Below are positions 27,529-36,236 of a DNA stretch of 60,419 nt, piece by piece (within the stretch, counting starts at the first letter, position 1; the number at the start of each line of letters is the position of its first letter). The position numbers and the translations under genes are program-made. This DNA comes from an uncultured Pseudobutyrivibrio sp. (GTDB taxonomy: Bacteria; Bacillota; Clostridia; Lachnospirales; Lachnospiraceae). The DNA is taken from NCBI GenBank assembly GCA_900546435.1, contig URCQ01000015.1, positions 1-60,419 on the forward strand, written 5' to 3'. Under the pieces are notes generated by a model, which saw only the letters and a program-made list of their open reading frames with translations, did not search any database and was not told the DNA's origin.

Positions 27529-28620
27529 CTATATTATACCTCGTCCTCGCATATCCTTTAATGCGTCAATTAACCTATCATTATCTTCTAATGTCAAATT
27601 TCCGATATGACCAACGCGACAAACACAATCCTTTAATTCTCCACCATTTGGACAGATCCATATATTATATTCATCCTTTAATGTAATAAAAATATCATAA
27701 GCAGATGCCGTTGTCGGATGTAATGCCGTCATTGCATTTGACATGGATTCAGAGAAAAACACAAATGGCAATTCCAAAATTCTTTCTCTAAAGTTTTTTG
27801 CTAGTAACTGTATTTTTGATATTTCATGTTCTACTCCACCATTCTTTTCTATTTCCCTCAATCTTGCATTTATTTGTCTTAAAATCCCCACCGCAGGCGT
27901 AAATGGTGTTTGACCTCTTTCTCCATCCTTTAACGCAACTTTTAAGTTAAGGTATAAGCAACTCGGTTCATTGCTATCTATTCTTCTTAATGCTTTATCC
28001 GATAAAACAACAAAAGATACTCCCGGAGGACATGCTAACGCTTTCTGTGAACCTGCAATCATCACATCTACGCCCAATGCTTTCATATCGAACGGATCTG
28101 CCAAAAATGAACTGATTGCATCCACAATAAGAAACAAATCATTATTTTTACAAAACTCACTAATAATGTTCATATCATAATAAACACCTGTTGATGTTTC
28201 ATGTACGTTCACTACAAACGCTGTAAAATCTTTATGATTATGCACATATAAATCCTGTTCTGTAAGTTTTTTACCTTTTTCTAGTCTAATCTCCGTATAC
28301 GGTATCTTATGTATTTCACACAAATCCACAAATCGTTGTCCGAAACCACCACCATTAACAACAAGAACCTTATCATCTTTTGTCAGCGTATTTATAACTG
28401 CCGCCTCCATAGCCGCTGTTCCTGAACCAGTAAGAAACACCACTCTACCAGCTTCTTCCGCTCCAGAAAATTTTTTTACAAGAGTTTCATTTTCTTTCAT
28501 TATCTTTGAAAATTCATCCGTTCTAAAATAAGGTACTTGTTCTGCACCTATTCTACATATTTCGTCAGAAGCCATCACTGGACCAACTGTAAAATTTAAC
28601 ATATCCTTTTTCTCTCTCAT
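27529..28620 (-). CDS. Class V aminotransferase, 2-aminoethylphosphonate transaminase-like
   Basis: A 363-residue PLP enzyme that starts behind AAGGAGCATTAATT. Motifs include FTVGPVMAS near the start, FLTGSGTAAMEAAV, VDAISSFLADP and the PLP-lysine segment MIAGSQKALACPPG, followed by RVGHIGNL near the C-terminus. These fit the alanine-glyoxylate / serine-pyruvate / AEP transaminase group. With PEP mutase in the same operon, interconversion of phosphonoacetaldehyde and 2-aminoethylphosphonate is the expected role. Because no decarboxylase is present, direct amination of phosphonopyruvate is an alternative. Similar enzymes accept alanine as donor. Confidence 0.83.
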   Translation of the reverse strand: MREKKDMLNFTVGPVMASDEICRIGAEQVPYFRTDEFSKIMKENETLVKKFSGAEEAGRVVFLTGSGTAAMEAAVINTLTKDDKVLVVNGGGFGQRFVDLCEIHKIPYTEIRLEKGKKLTEQDLYVHNHKDFTAFVVNVHETSTGVYYDMNIISEFCKNNDLFLIVDAISSFLADPFDMKALGVDVMIAGSQKALACPPGVSFVVLSDKALRRIDSNEPSCLYLNLKVALKDGERGQTPFTPAVGILRQINARLREIEKNGGVEHEISKIQLLAKNFRERILELPFVFFSESMSNAMTALHPTTASAYDIFITLKDEYNIWICPNGGELKDCVCRVGHIGNLTLEDNDRLIDALKDMRGRGII

Positions 28621-28632
28621 AATTAATGCTCC

Positions 28633-29469
28633 TTATTCCTCTGGAAACGAAATACTTGTTGCTGTATGTCTTGGTTTTCTACTTTCTTCTGGTGGTAGTG
28701 TCATATAATCCTTACCAAAAGAATGTTCCAAGAATCCCTCTGTATCCTTAGGGCATGTAAACCACGCATCTTCGAACCATATTTTATCTGTATCAATAAA
28801 CCACTCTTTTTTAAATCCAGCGGTATCAACCGGATCTCCCCACCCTTGGATTCTTACCTTACTGAAACCTTTGTCATTATACTTTTTACTTAATTTTTCA
28901 AATATTTTAAAAGCTTTTTCTTTTGGGAATAAATTCAAAATCCAAAAACCAAACTTATTCATTCCTGGTTTATAATTTCCAAGTGCCACCTCTGAATACA
29001 ACATTTTTCTTGCAATCCAGCATTTTGCATTATAGATATCCTTTGAGATCTTTTTTTCAGGCAAATCATCCACCGGAAAAATATCAATAAAAATACCTCT
29101 TCGCATGGTAAGCATATCCTGTCCTGCTCTCTGAAAGTTTGTACCATTTCGAAGCATTCTCGCATATCCCCATCGATATCCTGCATCTGTTTTATGATTT
29201 TGCAGAAAATACTTTTTTGTATTCAACTGCGTTTTACATACTTCACAAAATCGCTCATATTCACTTCTTAACATTCTGACATCGACATCATCATCCCACG
29301 GAATAAATCCCTTATGACGATATGCGCCAAGTAATGTTCCTGCATCTAACACATACGTTATATTGTTTTCTCTACATATGCGATCCAATTCCTTGAGCAT
29401 ATCCAATTCTACCATCTGCATTTTTCTGATGATTTCCTGCGTGTATTCAAATCCCATCTTTCTCACCAT
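28633..29469 (-). CDS. LicD-family phosphotransferase (single domain)
   Basis: A 278-residue LicD protein without the extra N-terminal unit. AGTLLGAYRHKGFIPWDDDVD carries the active-site segment (residues about 42-62), and RRGIFIDIFPVDDLP the second conserved block. It ends with KDYMTLPPEESRKPRH, the proline-rich motif typical of the family C-terminus. The start could instead be the ATG at 29457 (MGFEYTQE), which has GGTGA five bases upstream; the first ATG has only a weak site. It lies 7 bp after an oxidoreductase gene. Confidence 0.86.
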   Translation of the reverse strand: MVRKMGFEYTQEIIRKMQMVELDMLKELDRICRENNITYVLDAGTLLGAYRHKGFIPWDDDVDVRMLRSEYERFCEVCKTQLNTKKYFLQNHKTDAGYRWGYARMLRNGTNFQRAGQDMLTMRRGIFIDIFPVDDLPEKKISKDIYNAKCWIARKMLYSEVALGNYKPGMNKFGFWILNLFPKEKAFKIFEKLSKKYNDKGFSKVRIQGWGDPVDTAGFKKEWFIDTDKIWFEDAWFTCPKDTEGFLEHSFGKDYMTLPPEESRKPRHTATSISFPEE

Positions 29470-29476
29470 ACCTAAA

Positions 29477-30445
29477 TCATTTTCTTACTATTCTATAATC
29501 CTTTTCTTGCCGCAAGAATTCTTCCATAATATATGCAATCTTTATACTTTGTTCTTTCGTAACTCCTGATGCCATCTGCGTACCTTTTATTCTCTTTACG
29601 AAATGCTCTAATTCATATTGCAATCCATTCCCCACATATTCGCACGTATATATTTGCGTTTTATTAGCATCTTCAAAATGGACTTCTATGCATTTTGGCA
29701 TCCACCATGGTGCTTTCACCAAAATGTATCCTTTTGTTCCAGAAATCAATAACTCACCTTCTGATTTCACGCCAATACCCGATTTCACTAATCCCATGGC
29801 ATAAGCATGGTAGGAAAAGAACACTTTGGTAAAAATGTCTACTCCATTTTCATTTCGAAGAGACACATGATGTGATTCCACATAATCTTCTCCCAAAATA
29901 CTTAGGACGGCAAAGCAGCCATAACTTCCCAATTCGGTCATGCTGCCGCAATCCTCCAGATGCGTCCACTCTCTCAAGCCCGGTTTTACTAATTTAGTAA
30001 AACACGCTTCGACATCCCTAATCTCACCAATAGGCTTTTCCTCTAACAACTCCCTTAATTTCTTATATCCCGGGCTATATGCCGTCTTGATTCCTTCCAT
30101 TAGAACACACTGCTTTTCATCCGCCAATGCAAAAAGTTCCTCTGCCTGAGCGCCTGATACTACCATTGGTTTTTCACACAGCACATGGATACCTGCTTCC
30201 AGTGCCTTTTTGACATATTCTGCATGTGTTCCTAAAGGAGATGCAACATATACAGCTTCTATTGCATGTATAAACAGATCCCAATCAGAATATGCATTCT
30301 TCACATGATTTTCTGTACAGAATTTTTCAGCACTTTCCATATGCGGATTGTATACACCTACAATCTCTACATCCAGCCCTTGCCATGCATCATACACAAA
30401 TCGTTTTGCAATTCTTCCTGTTCCAATAATTCCTAACCTTATCAT
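29477..30445 (-). CDS. Gfo/Idh/MocA-family oxidoreductase
   Basis: A 322-residue NAD(P)-dependent dehydrogenase. The dinucleotide-binding loop is GIIGTGRIAKRF (residues 5-16), and the family signature CEKPMV lies near residue 91. The domain closely matches the oxidoreductase half of the fusion protein just upstream (VLMEGIKTAY, IRDVEACF, GVKSEGELLISGTKGYI), so one arose from the other. Family members oxidise or reduce nucleotide sugars, inositols or similar polyols. The substrate here is unknown. It could act on the carbon skeleton that carries the phosphonate or on a CDP-activated polyol. Confidence 0.85.
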   Translation of the reverse strand: MIRLGIIGTGRIAKRFVYDAWQGLDVEIVGVYNPHMESAEKFCTENHVKNAYSDWDLFIHAIEAVYVASPLGTHAEYVKKALEAGIHVLCEKPMVVSGAQAEELFALADEKQCVLMEGIKTAYSPGYKKLRELLEEKPIGEIRDVEACFTKLVKPGLREWTHLEDCGSMTELGSYGCFAVLSILGEDYVESHHVSLRNENGVDIFTKVFFSYHAYAMGLVKSGIGVKSEGELLISGTKGYILVKAPWWMPKCIEVHFEDANKTQIYTCEYVGNGLQYELEHFVKRIKGTQMASGVTKEQSIKIAYIMEEFLRQEKDYRIVRK

Positions 30446-30463
30446 TCATCCTACTCCAAGGCT

Positions 30464-31804
30464 TTATATTTTTTTCCGTTCCTTCATAAATTTTTCAACA
30501 ATACGTGACATTGTAACGGATTCCTCTTCCGTCAACTTATAATCTCTTCGACCGGTACCATTAATTTTCCCTATAAATTCACTGATTTCATACCGCAAAC
30601 CATCCCCTTGAAAGTTTGGTTCAAAATGCTCAATTACATTTGGATCTTCATATCGAACATCAAATTTATGGGTTAACCACCATGGCGATGGTGCTAAAAT
30701 ATAACCTTTTGTTCCTGCAACGACAAGACTTCCTTCCGATTTGACACCTACCCCCATCTTAGCTGTTGCCATACCATTCGGATAACGCAATTGTATCTTT
30801 GTATAAATATCCAATCCGTTCTCATCACAAATACTGTCAATGGTCACTTCTGAATAATTGATTCCATATAATTTAAAAATAGGTAGTAGCGTGTATCCAG
30901 CAAACTCCAGGAACGCTCCACCATATCTTGCGTCGGTACGTTCTCTTGATACTGGATTTGCAAGCCGGGAAAAACATGCTTCCACGTCTCTTATATCCCC
31001 TATTTTTCCGCTTTTTGCCACATTCATAAGTTGCTGAAATCCTGGACAATACGCTGTCTTAATTCCCTCCATCAATACTACATGCATTTTTTTTGCAAGT
31101 TCATACAATTCAAATGTTTCATCATATGTAAACGCCAATGGCTTCTCACTCAGAACATGTTTTCCATTCACAAGTGCTTCTCTTGCATACTGATAATGCG
31201 TTTCATTTGGAGATGCAATATACACGGCATCCACATGCTGCAAAAAATCAGCGTATTTTTCTGTATAAACCGGTATATTTTCTTCGTTTTCAAATTGGAT
31301 TGCACTTACCATTTCAGGATTGTACGCACATTCCACTTCAATACCACTAACGTACTTCGATTCCGACATAAAACGAGGGGCAATACGTCCCGTTCCAACA
31401 ATGCCCATTCTTACAATTGGAAATTTTTCTTTTCGTATCATGGTAGAGGATACATTCTTCGTACGCTCTAAATAAACCACTTCACAATACGCTTTCAAAT
31501 AATCAAAGTGCCCTTCCCAATCAGAACCAACCGTAAAAATATCTACTCCATATTTTTGGATATCTTCTATTTTTTGTCCTTCATGATCCTCAACGATAAT
31601 TTCATCAGCAAATCCTGTTTTGCGCACGTTTTCTACACGCTCCAAAAGAGAATCCACTACATTAACCTTACCTCTAGCCTCATCAAAGTGCTCTGTGGTC
31701 ACTCCTACGATTAAATAATCTCCTAATGCTTTTGCTCGTTGCAACAGTTTGTAATGCCCCTCATGAAACAAATCATACGTTCCATATGTTATGACTTTTT
31801 TCAT
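30464..31804 (-). CDS. TagD-like cytidylyltransferase fused to Gfo/Idh/MocA oxidoreductase
   Basis: A 446-residue fusion read from the ATG at 31804, which has GGAGGAGCAT; the open frame upstream overlaps the previous gene and is rejected. Residues 1-130 are a glycerol-3-phosphate cytidylyltransferase-like domain: YGTYDLFHEGHYKLL (HxGH) and VSSTMIRK (the RTxGISTT-equivalent). Residues about 133-446 are an NAD(P)-dependent dehydrogenase with GIVGTGRIAPRF and SEKPLA. The pairing implies one chemical route in which a polyol or hydroxyalkyl phosph(on)ate is oxidised or reduced and then linked to CMP. It starts 43 bp after a LicD gene. Confidence 0.85.
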   Translation of the reverse strand: MKKVITYGTYDLFHEGHYKLLQRAKALGDYLIVGVTTEHFDEARGKVNVVDSLLERVENVRKTGFADEIIVEDHEGQKIEDIQKYGVDIFTVGSDWEGHFDYLKAYCEVVYLERTKNVSSTMIRKEKFPIVRMGIVGTGRIAPRFMSESKYVSGIEVECAYNPEMVSAIQFENEENIPVYTEKYADFLQHVDAVYIASPNETHYQYAREALVNGKHVLSEKPLAFTYDETFELYELAKKMHVVLMEGIKTAYCPGFQQLMNVAKSGKIGDIRDVEACFSRLANPVSRERTDARYGGAFLEFAGYTLLPIFKLYGINYSEVTIDSICDENGLDIYTKIQLRYPNGMATAKMGVGVKSEGSLVVAGTKGYILAPSPWWLTHKFDVRYEDPNVIEHFEPNFQGDGLRYEISEFIGKINGTGRRDYKLTEEESVTMSRIVEKFMKERKKI

Positions 31805-31847
31805 ATGCTCCTCCATGATATTGTCAATGCATCCATGCATTGTTTTC

Positions 31848-32828
31848 TTATGTTGTTTCCCCAAACACCTTCATATCTATTAAGCTCTGCATCTGTTCAT
31901 AAGATATCTGCGTTTGAAAAGATTGCTCCATTACCGCCTTTAACGCCAATTCCTGTTCCTTATAGTTCGGATAATCATGCCCACCTCGTATCTGTTTTGG
32001 CGTCATGTAATCCTCTCCATATTTTAATTTTAAAATATAATCGTAATTTTTTGGTACAGGTATCGTTGTATATTCAAATGGCATATCAATCCATTCGTCA
32101 TAATATTCTTTTGGCACATGATAGTCCTGTCCATTTTGACGACGCATCATAGAACATACTTCATCCGCCTCTTCTGGTGTGCATTGTTGCATCGCCATAT
32201 CCACCATTTTTTTAATTTCATGGTGTAATCTATTATTCCAGTCAATCTTTATTCCCAGTGTTTTTTCCCACATTTCAGCAATTTCTCTGTCATCTGATGT
32301 ATATGGTGGTTCCTCTGATACCGTTGCTGCTGTAACCATAAGTGTATGGATTAAATGTACCAGATCTTTATCCTTTTTTGAATCTCTTGGAATATAATCA
32401 ATCGGAAAAATATCAATTCCGGTGGAAAAAGGACACATATGAAATCGCTCCAAAAAATCCGTATCAAAATTCATATGTCGGCTATTAATGACACGCATAA
32501 TACAATTATCCTGTTCGGTGTCATTATAAATATTTTTCATCTCAAACCACGCATCCAACTCTTGTGGCGCAATTTGCGCGAAACGATTCCAATCATCACG
32601 TAACATCCCTATATCGATATCATCATCCCATGGGATAATACCTTTATGCCGTACCGCACCTAAGAGGGTTCCCCACTCAGCAAAATATTTGATTTTATAT
32701 TTATCGCAAATCCTCTTAATTTCTTCAAGCACCTCTATTTGCGATGCCCAATATCGCTTCATGCGTGAATCAACAAAAAAATTCTCTCGTTCTTCACCTT
32801 CAAAAAATTTTTCTTCCGGATTAAGCAT
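31848..32828 (-). CDS. LicD-family phosphotransferase
   Basis: A 326-residue protein. GTLLGAVRHKGIIPW plus DDDID (residues about 53-72) is the active-site region, and STGIDIFPIDYIPRD the second block. It shares its opening (FFEGEERENFFVDSRMKRYW) and its end (YGEDYMTPKQIRGGHDYPNY) with the first LicD domain of the tandem protein immediately upstream, showing a local duplication. An AGGAGAATAGGG site precedes the ATG, which lies 2 bp after the tandem gene. The catalytic acids are intact. Confidence 0.86.
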   Translation of the reverse strand: MLNPEEKFFEGEERENFFVDSRMKRYWASQIEVLEEIKRICDKYKIKYFAEWGTLLGAVRHKGIIPWDDDIDIGMLRDDWNRFAQIAPQELDAWFEMKNIYNDTEQDNCIMRVINSRHMNFDTDFLERFHMCPFSTGIDIFPIDYIPRDSKKDKDLVHLIHTLMVTAATVSEEPPYTSDDREIAEMWEKTLGIKIDWNNRLHHEIKKMVDMAMQQCTPEEADEVCSMMRRQNGQDYHVPKEYYDEWIDMPFEYTTIPVPKNYDYILKLKYGEDYMTPKQIRGGHDYPNYKEQELALKAVMEQSFQTQISYEQMQSLIDMKVFGETT

Positions 32829-32830
32829 CC

Positions 32831-35185
32831 CTATTCTCCTATTATCTCAAGATATCCCTTTGGAACAGCAATTGTACCTTTTTCAAATGGCAATTCTATT
32901 GTATCATCAAACCATTCTCTTGTATAAACAGTATTTTTTCCTATTTGCAAATCTGAAGTAATTCTTACTTTCTCTCCCTGCTCATTATAACCTGATGCCA
33001 CAGTATCAATTGCACGAACAAAATTTCTTTGCAAATTACCTTCTTTACTTATTTCAATATTAAGCTGCTTTGTCCATTCATCAACTAACGATAACGTATC
33101 CTCATCATAAGGTGGCATGCATGGCACAATAGCCATCGTACGCAACATAGCATTTATAATATCTAATCGCGTCTGATCCATCACCTCATCTAGGTCTACG
33201 ATATCCACTGGTGTAATATCAATTCCTACAATCTCCATACATCCATGGAAACGTTCCATATAATCAGCATCTGTAACAAGATAGGCATCCGTCATAATTA
33301 ACGATCGAATATCTGTATATTGTTCATTCATGTAAATACTTTGAAAAGTAAACCATGTATCCAATTCCTGCCCTAAACAGTTCATAAATTCCACATAATC
33401 TTTTCGAAGCATTCCAAGATGAATACCTTCCGCCTGCGCCAAATACCCTGCTTTGTGAACAGCTCCCAAAATGGTATCTCCTACAGCAAAATATTTGATC
33501 TTTTTCTTATCACAAATGCGCTGAATTTCAGCCAAAATCTCCATTTCAGCAGCACGATTTCTCTTTGTTTCCTCCGACACCATGCATCCATCTAACATAT
33601 CTGCGCAAAAATCATCAGAACAATACTCATATGTTGGTGTATTCTCCTGCGCTAAAAATCTGTCATAATAGCCGCTAGCAACCTGTTCAATGTATCTTAA
33701 TGTATCCTCTCTCGTCTTATCCTGTCTTTTTTCTTGAAGACTATCTAAAAAAATTCCATAAAACGGATATCCATGACCCCCTCCTCGATTGATTGGTGTC
33801 ATGTAATTATCTCCATAGTTTTTTTTCAAAATAAATTCATAGCCACTAGGAACCGACACTTCAATATTTTCAAATGGCATACGAATTCTGCCATCAAAAA
33901 CCTCTTTGGGAATATAGTAATCCTGCCCATTTGCCAAGCGGTGTGGCACTGTATAAAAATCCGCCTGTTCCTTTGAATACAAATTCAATATTTCGTCTTT
34001 CAAAATGAACAATTCTTGATTTGTAGGTTCTTCCTGCGAAAAATCAACATGACACATTCCACAAATTGTTTCCAAAAGGTTTTTTTCATTTTTCTTTGCA
34101 TAGTAGTATTCATTGCCGTCTGGATCATATGATTTCATTTGTTCACGTAAATGCACAATTTCAGAAATCACTTTCAATGCATCATACTGCTCCTTTTCTA
34201 ATTTTTTATCTCTAGGAACAGCATCTATAACAAAAACATCCACGCTGGACGGAAATGGGAATCCATGATAACGCTTCAAATCAAAACGATCTGTCAAAAC
34301 GGTAAGCGAATTGACTATTTTTGACGCATGTGCTCCCCAGTCAGCCTCCTCATACACATCATAGAACTCCAATTCGTTTTGGCAGTGTTGAATAGCATAC
34401 TTCAACTTATCATAATCTTCTCGTAGCACGCCTATATCAATATCATCATCCCAGGGAATATATCCCTTATGACGTATCGTTCCAAGCAATGTTCCCCAAT
34501 CCACGAAATATGGAATATGTAGTGTCTGGCACAGCATATCTACCTTATGTAGTACTTCTATATTAGCAGCCCATGCGTGCTTCATAAGTGGCTCGATATA
34601 AAATCCATTTCTTGTTTCCCCTTCAAAAAATTCTTTTGGGAAATCAAGGACAACAGACTTTAAATCAAGCATTCCAACTTCTTGACATCTTTCTAAGAAT
34701 ACATTCCACTCTGCATTCTTTCTTTCTTCTATCTCCTGCGTTAGTAAATTTATTTCATTGTAATCGGTTGATTCAAAATCAAACTTATCAAAATCAAATT
34801 GGTCTGCATATCTATCGGGAACAATCCTCTTAATATACGCACAGCGTACATAATCCATATTCAAAATTTGTAACGCTTGTAATGTCCATTGACAAATTTC
34901 TTCGTTTTCAAAAATACAAGTCACACAGCTCTCATTTTTCTTGTTTTCTATAATATCAATTACAGTACCTTCACTAATCATAATTGCAGATACCATAACA
35001 TAAGCGCAAATTTTTGCCGCATAAAATCTCTGGTTTTCACCATAAGTTCCATACGACGCCTGTACTTCATCCAGCGTTTCCTCTGCTAGATTACAAATTT
35101 CGATGTAATTCTCTTCTTTCCAAAATGCTGATATTTTTTTTTCAAGTCTTTCTACTTTTGAGTTTGCTTTATCCATCTTTTCCAT
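32831..35185 (-). CDS. Tandem LicD protein, second domain catalytically degenerate
   Basis: A 784-residue protein and the first gene of the operon. Residues 1-170 are an all-helical region without a known signature. LicD domain 1 (about 200-480) has the complete site GTLLGTIRHKGYIPW then DDDID at 246-250. LicD domain 2 (about 545-784) keeps the surrounding fold (GDTILGAVHKAGYL, then GMLRKDY) but has AEGIH at 585-589 in place of DDDID, so it cannot bind metal in the usual way. Domain 2 is probably a regulatory or acceptor-binding pseudo-domain. The start site is weak (TAGGTAACAGT), and an ATG three codons on is an alternative. Confidence 0.85.
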   Translation of the reverse strand: MEKMDKANSKVERLEKKISAFWKEENYIEICNLAEETLDEVQASYGTYGENQRFYAAKICAYVMVSAIMISEGTVIDIIENKKNESCVTCIFENEEICQWTLQALQILNMDYVRCAYIKRIVPDRYADQFDFDKFDFESTDYNEINLLTQEIEERKNAEWNVFLERCQEVGMLDLKSVVLDFPKEFFEGETRNGFYIEPLMKHAWAANIEVLHKVDMLCQTLHIPYFVDWGTLLGTIRHKGYIPWDDDIDIGVLREDYDKLKYAIQHCQNELEFYDVYEEADWGAHASKIVNSLTVLTDRFDLKRYHGFPFPSSVDVFVIDAVPRDKKLEKEQYDALKVISEIVHLREQMKSYDPDGNEYYYAKKNEKNLLETICGMCHVDFSQEEPTNQELFILKDEILNLYSKEQADFYTVPHRLANGQDYYIPKEVFDGRIRMPFENIEVSVPSGYEFILKKNYGDNYMTPINRGGGHGYPFYGIFLDSLQEKRQDKTREDTLRYIEQVASGYYDRFLAQENTPTYEYCSDDFCADMLDGCMVSEETKRNRAAEMEILAEIQRICDKKKIKYFAVGDTILGAVHKAGYLAQAEGIHLGMLRKDYVEFMNCLGQELDTWFTFQSIYMNEQYTDIRSLIMTDAYLVTDADYMERFHGCMEIVGIDITPVDIVDLDEVMDQTRLDIINAMLRTMAIVPCMPPYDEDTLSLVDEWTKQLNIEISKEGNLQRNFVRAIDTVASGYNEQGEKVRITSDLQIGKNTVYTREWFDDTIELPFEKGTIAVPKGYLEIIGE

Positions 35186-35224
35186 ACTGTTACCTACAAT
35201 ATCATTTCATCAATTGTTTATTTT

Positions 35225-35255
35225 AAAAAGGGAGCCATGGTCTCCCATGACTCCC
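35225..35255 (-). terminator. Terminator after flagellin
   Basis: On the minus strand GGGAG-t-CATGG pairs with CCATG-g-CTCCC around GAGA, followed by five T. It lies 50 bp past the flagellin stop. I found no convincing promoter in the 40 bases between it and the tandem LicD gene, so the modification operon may depend on readthrough. Confidence 0.9.
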
Positions 35256-35304
35256 GGAAGTATTGTGTACGAATACTTTTTCAAAAATTTCTTCGTAACT
35301 TCAA

Positions 35305-36111
35305 TTACTGAAGAAGTGATAATACACCCTGTGTTGACTGATTTGCCTGAGCAAGCATTGACTGGCCAGCCTGCTGAAGAATATTATTCTTAGAGTACTT
35401 AACCATCTCATCAGCCATATCTGTATCACGAATACGTGATTCTGCTGCTGTTACATTTTCAACAACGTTATCCAAGTTGTCGATTGTATGCTCAAGTCTG
35501 TTCTGTAAAGCACCAAATGTAGATCTTGCAGTTGAAACCTGCTCGATTGCAGATGCAATCTTAGCTAACTGATTCTTTGCTGTTGTTGTATCCTTAATAG
35601 ATCCTACTAAATTAGCAATCGTAGCTAACTTAACTCCAGAAATCTTAATTGTGTTAGCTGAAGCTGCTGTATAACCAACGAAAATTTCTACTGCAGATCC
35701 CTTTAACATGAACTTGCCATTGAAGTCTGTTGTAGAACCAATACGACCGATTTCCTCCTTCAACTGCTGAACTTCATCATTGATAGCCTTGATATCTTTT
35801 GTAGAGTTTGTTCCGTTAGCTGCCTGAACTGCCAACTCATTCATTCTCTGAAGCATTGAATGTACTTCTGTTAAAGCACCTTCAGCTGTCTGTACTGCAG
35901 ATACACCATCCTGTGCATTTGTAGAAGCTCTATCAAGACCTCTGATCTGCTTACGCATCTTCTCAGAAATTGAAAGACCAGCTGCATCATCTGCTGCACG
36001 GTTAATTCTGTAACCAGAAGATAACTTCTCTGTGCTCTTTGCCTGCTGTCCAGCTGTAATGTTAAGAACTCGGCTAGCGTTAGCTGCCTGCATATTGTGT
36101 TGTACTACCAT
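35305..36111 (-). CDS. Flagellin
   Basis: The major filament subunit type, 268 residues, short like many clostridial flagellins. The N-terminal D0/D1 (MVVQHNMQAANASR, LSSGYRINRAADDAAGLSI, LQRMNELAVQAANGT) and C-terminal D1/D0 (AAESRIRDTDMADEMV, ILQQAGQSMLAQANQ, LSLLQ) are complete. The variable D2/D3 region is almost absent (about 35 residues), leaving few surface loops for glycan attachment. Serine and threonine residues near 147-160 are candidates. It is exported unfolded by the flagellar type III system. It has a sigma-28-like promoter, a hairpin leader and a GGAGG site, and precedes the phosphonate/LicD operon. Confidence 0.96.
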   Translation of the reverse strand: MVVQHNMQAANASRVLNITAGQQAKSTEKLSSGYRINRAADDAAGLSISEKMRKQIRGLDRASTNAQDGVSAVQTAEGALTEVHSMLQRMNELAVQAANGTNSTKDIKAINDEVQQLKEEIGRIGSTTDFNGKFMLKGSAVEIFVGYTAASANTIKISGVKLATIANLVGSIKDTTTAKNQLAKIASAIEQVSTARSTFGALQNRLEHTIDNLDNVVENVTAAESRIRDTDMADEMVKYSKNNILQQAGQSMLAQANQSTQGVLSLLQ

Positions 36112-36134
36112 AATTCATTCCTCCTTGAATATAA

Positions 36135-36152
36135 TCTGTCTTCCATGACAGA
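36135..36152 (-). promoter_or_regulatory. CsrA-type hairpin in the flagellin leader
   Basis: On the minus strand TCTGTC-ATGGAA-GACAGA forms a perfect 6-bp stem with GGA in the loop, 24 bases before the start codon. A second GGA lies in the ribosome binding site AAGGAGGAATG. In Bacillus subtilis the hag leader uses the same two-site layout for CsrA repression. The match is structural; no csrA gene is in the window. Confidence 0.6.
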
Positions 36153-36236
36153 TGTGATTAATAATCAGTGATTCCACCTTCGCCGTACACGCTTTGGCTT
36201 CCTCACGAGCAAGTGCTTCCTGCCCTTGTACTTTCT

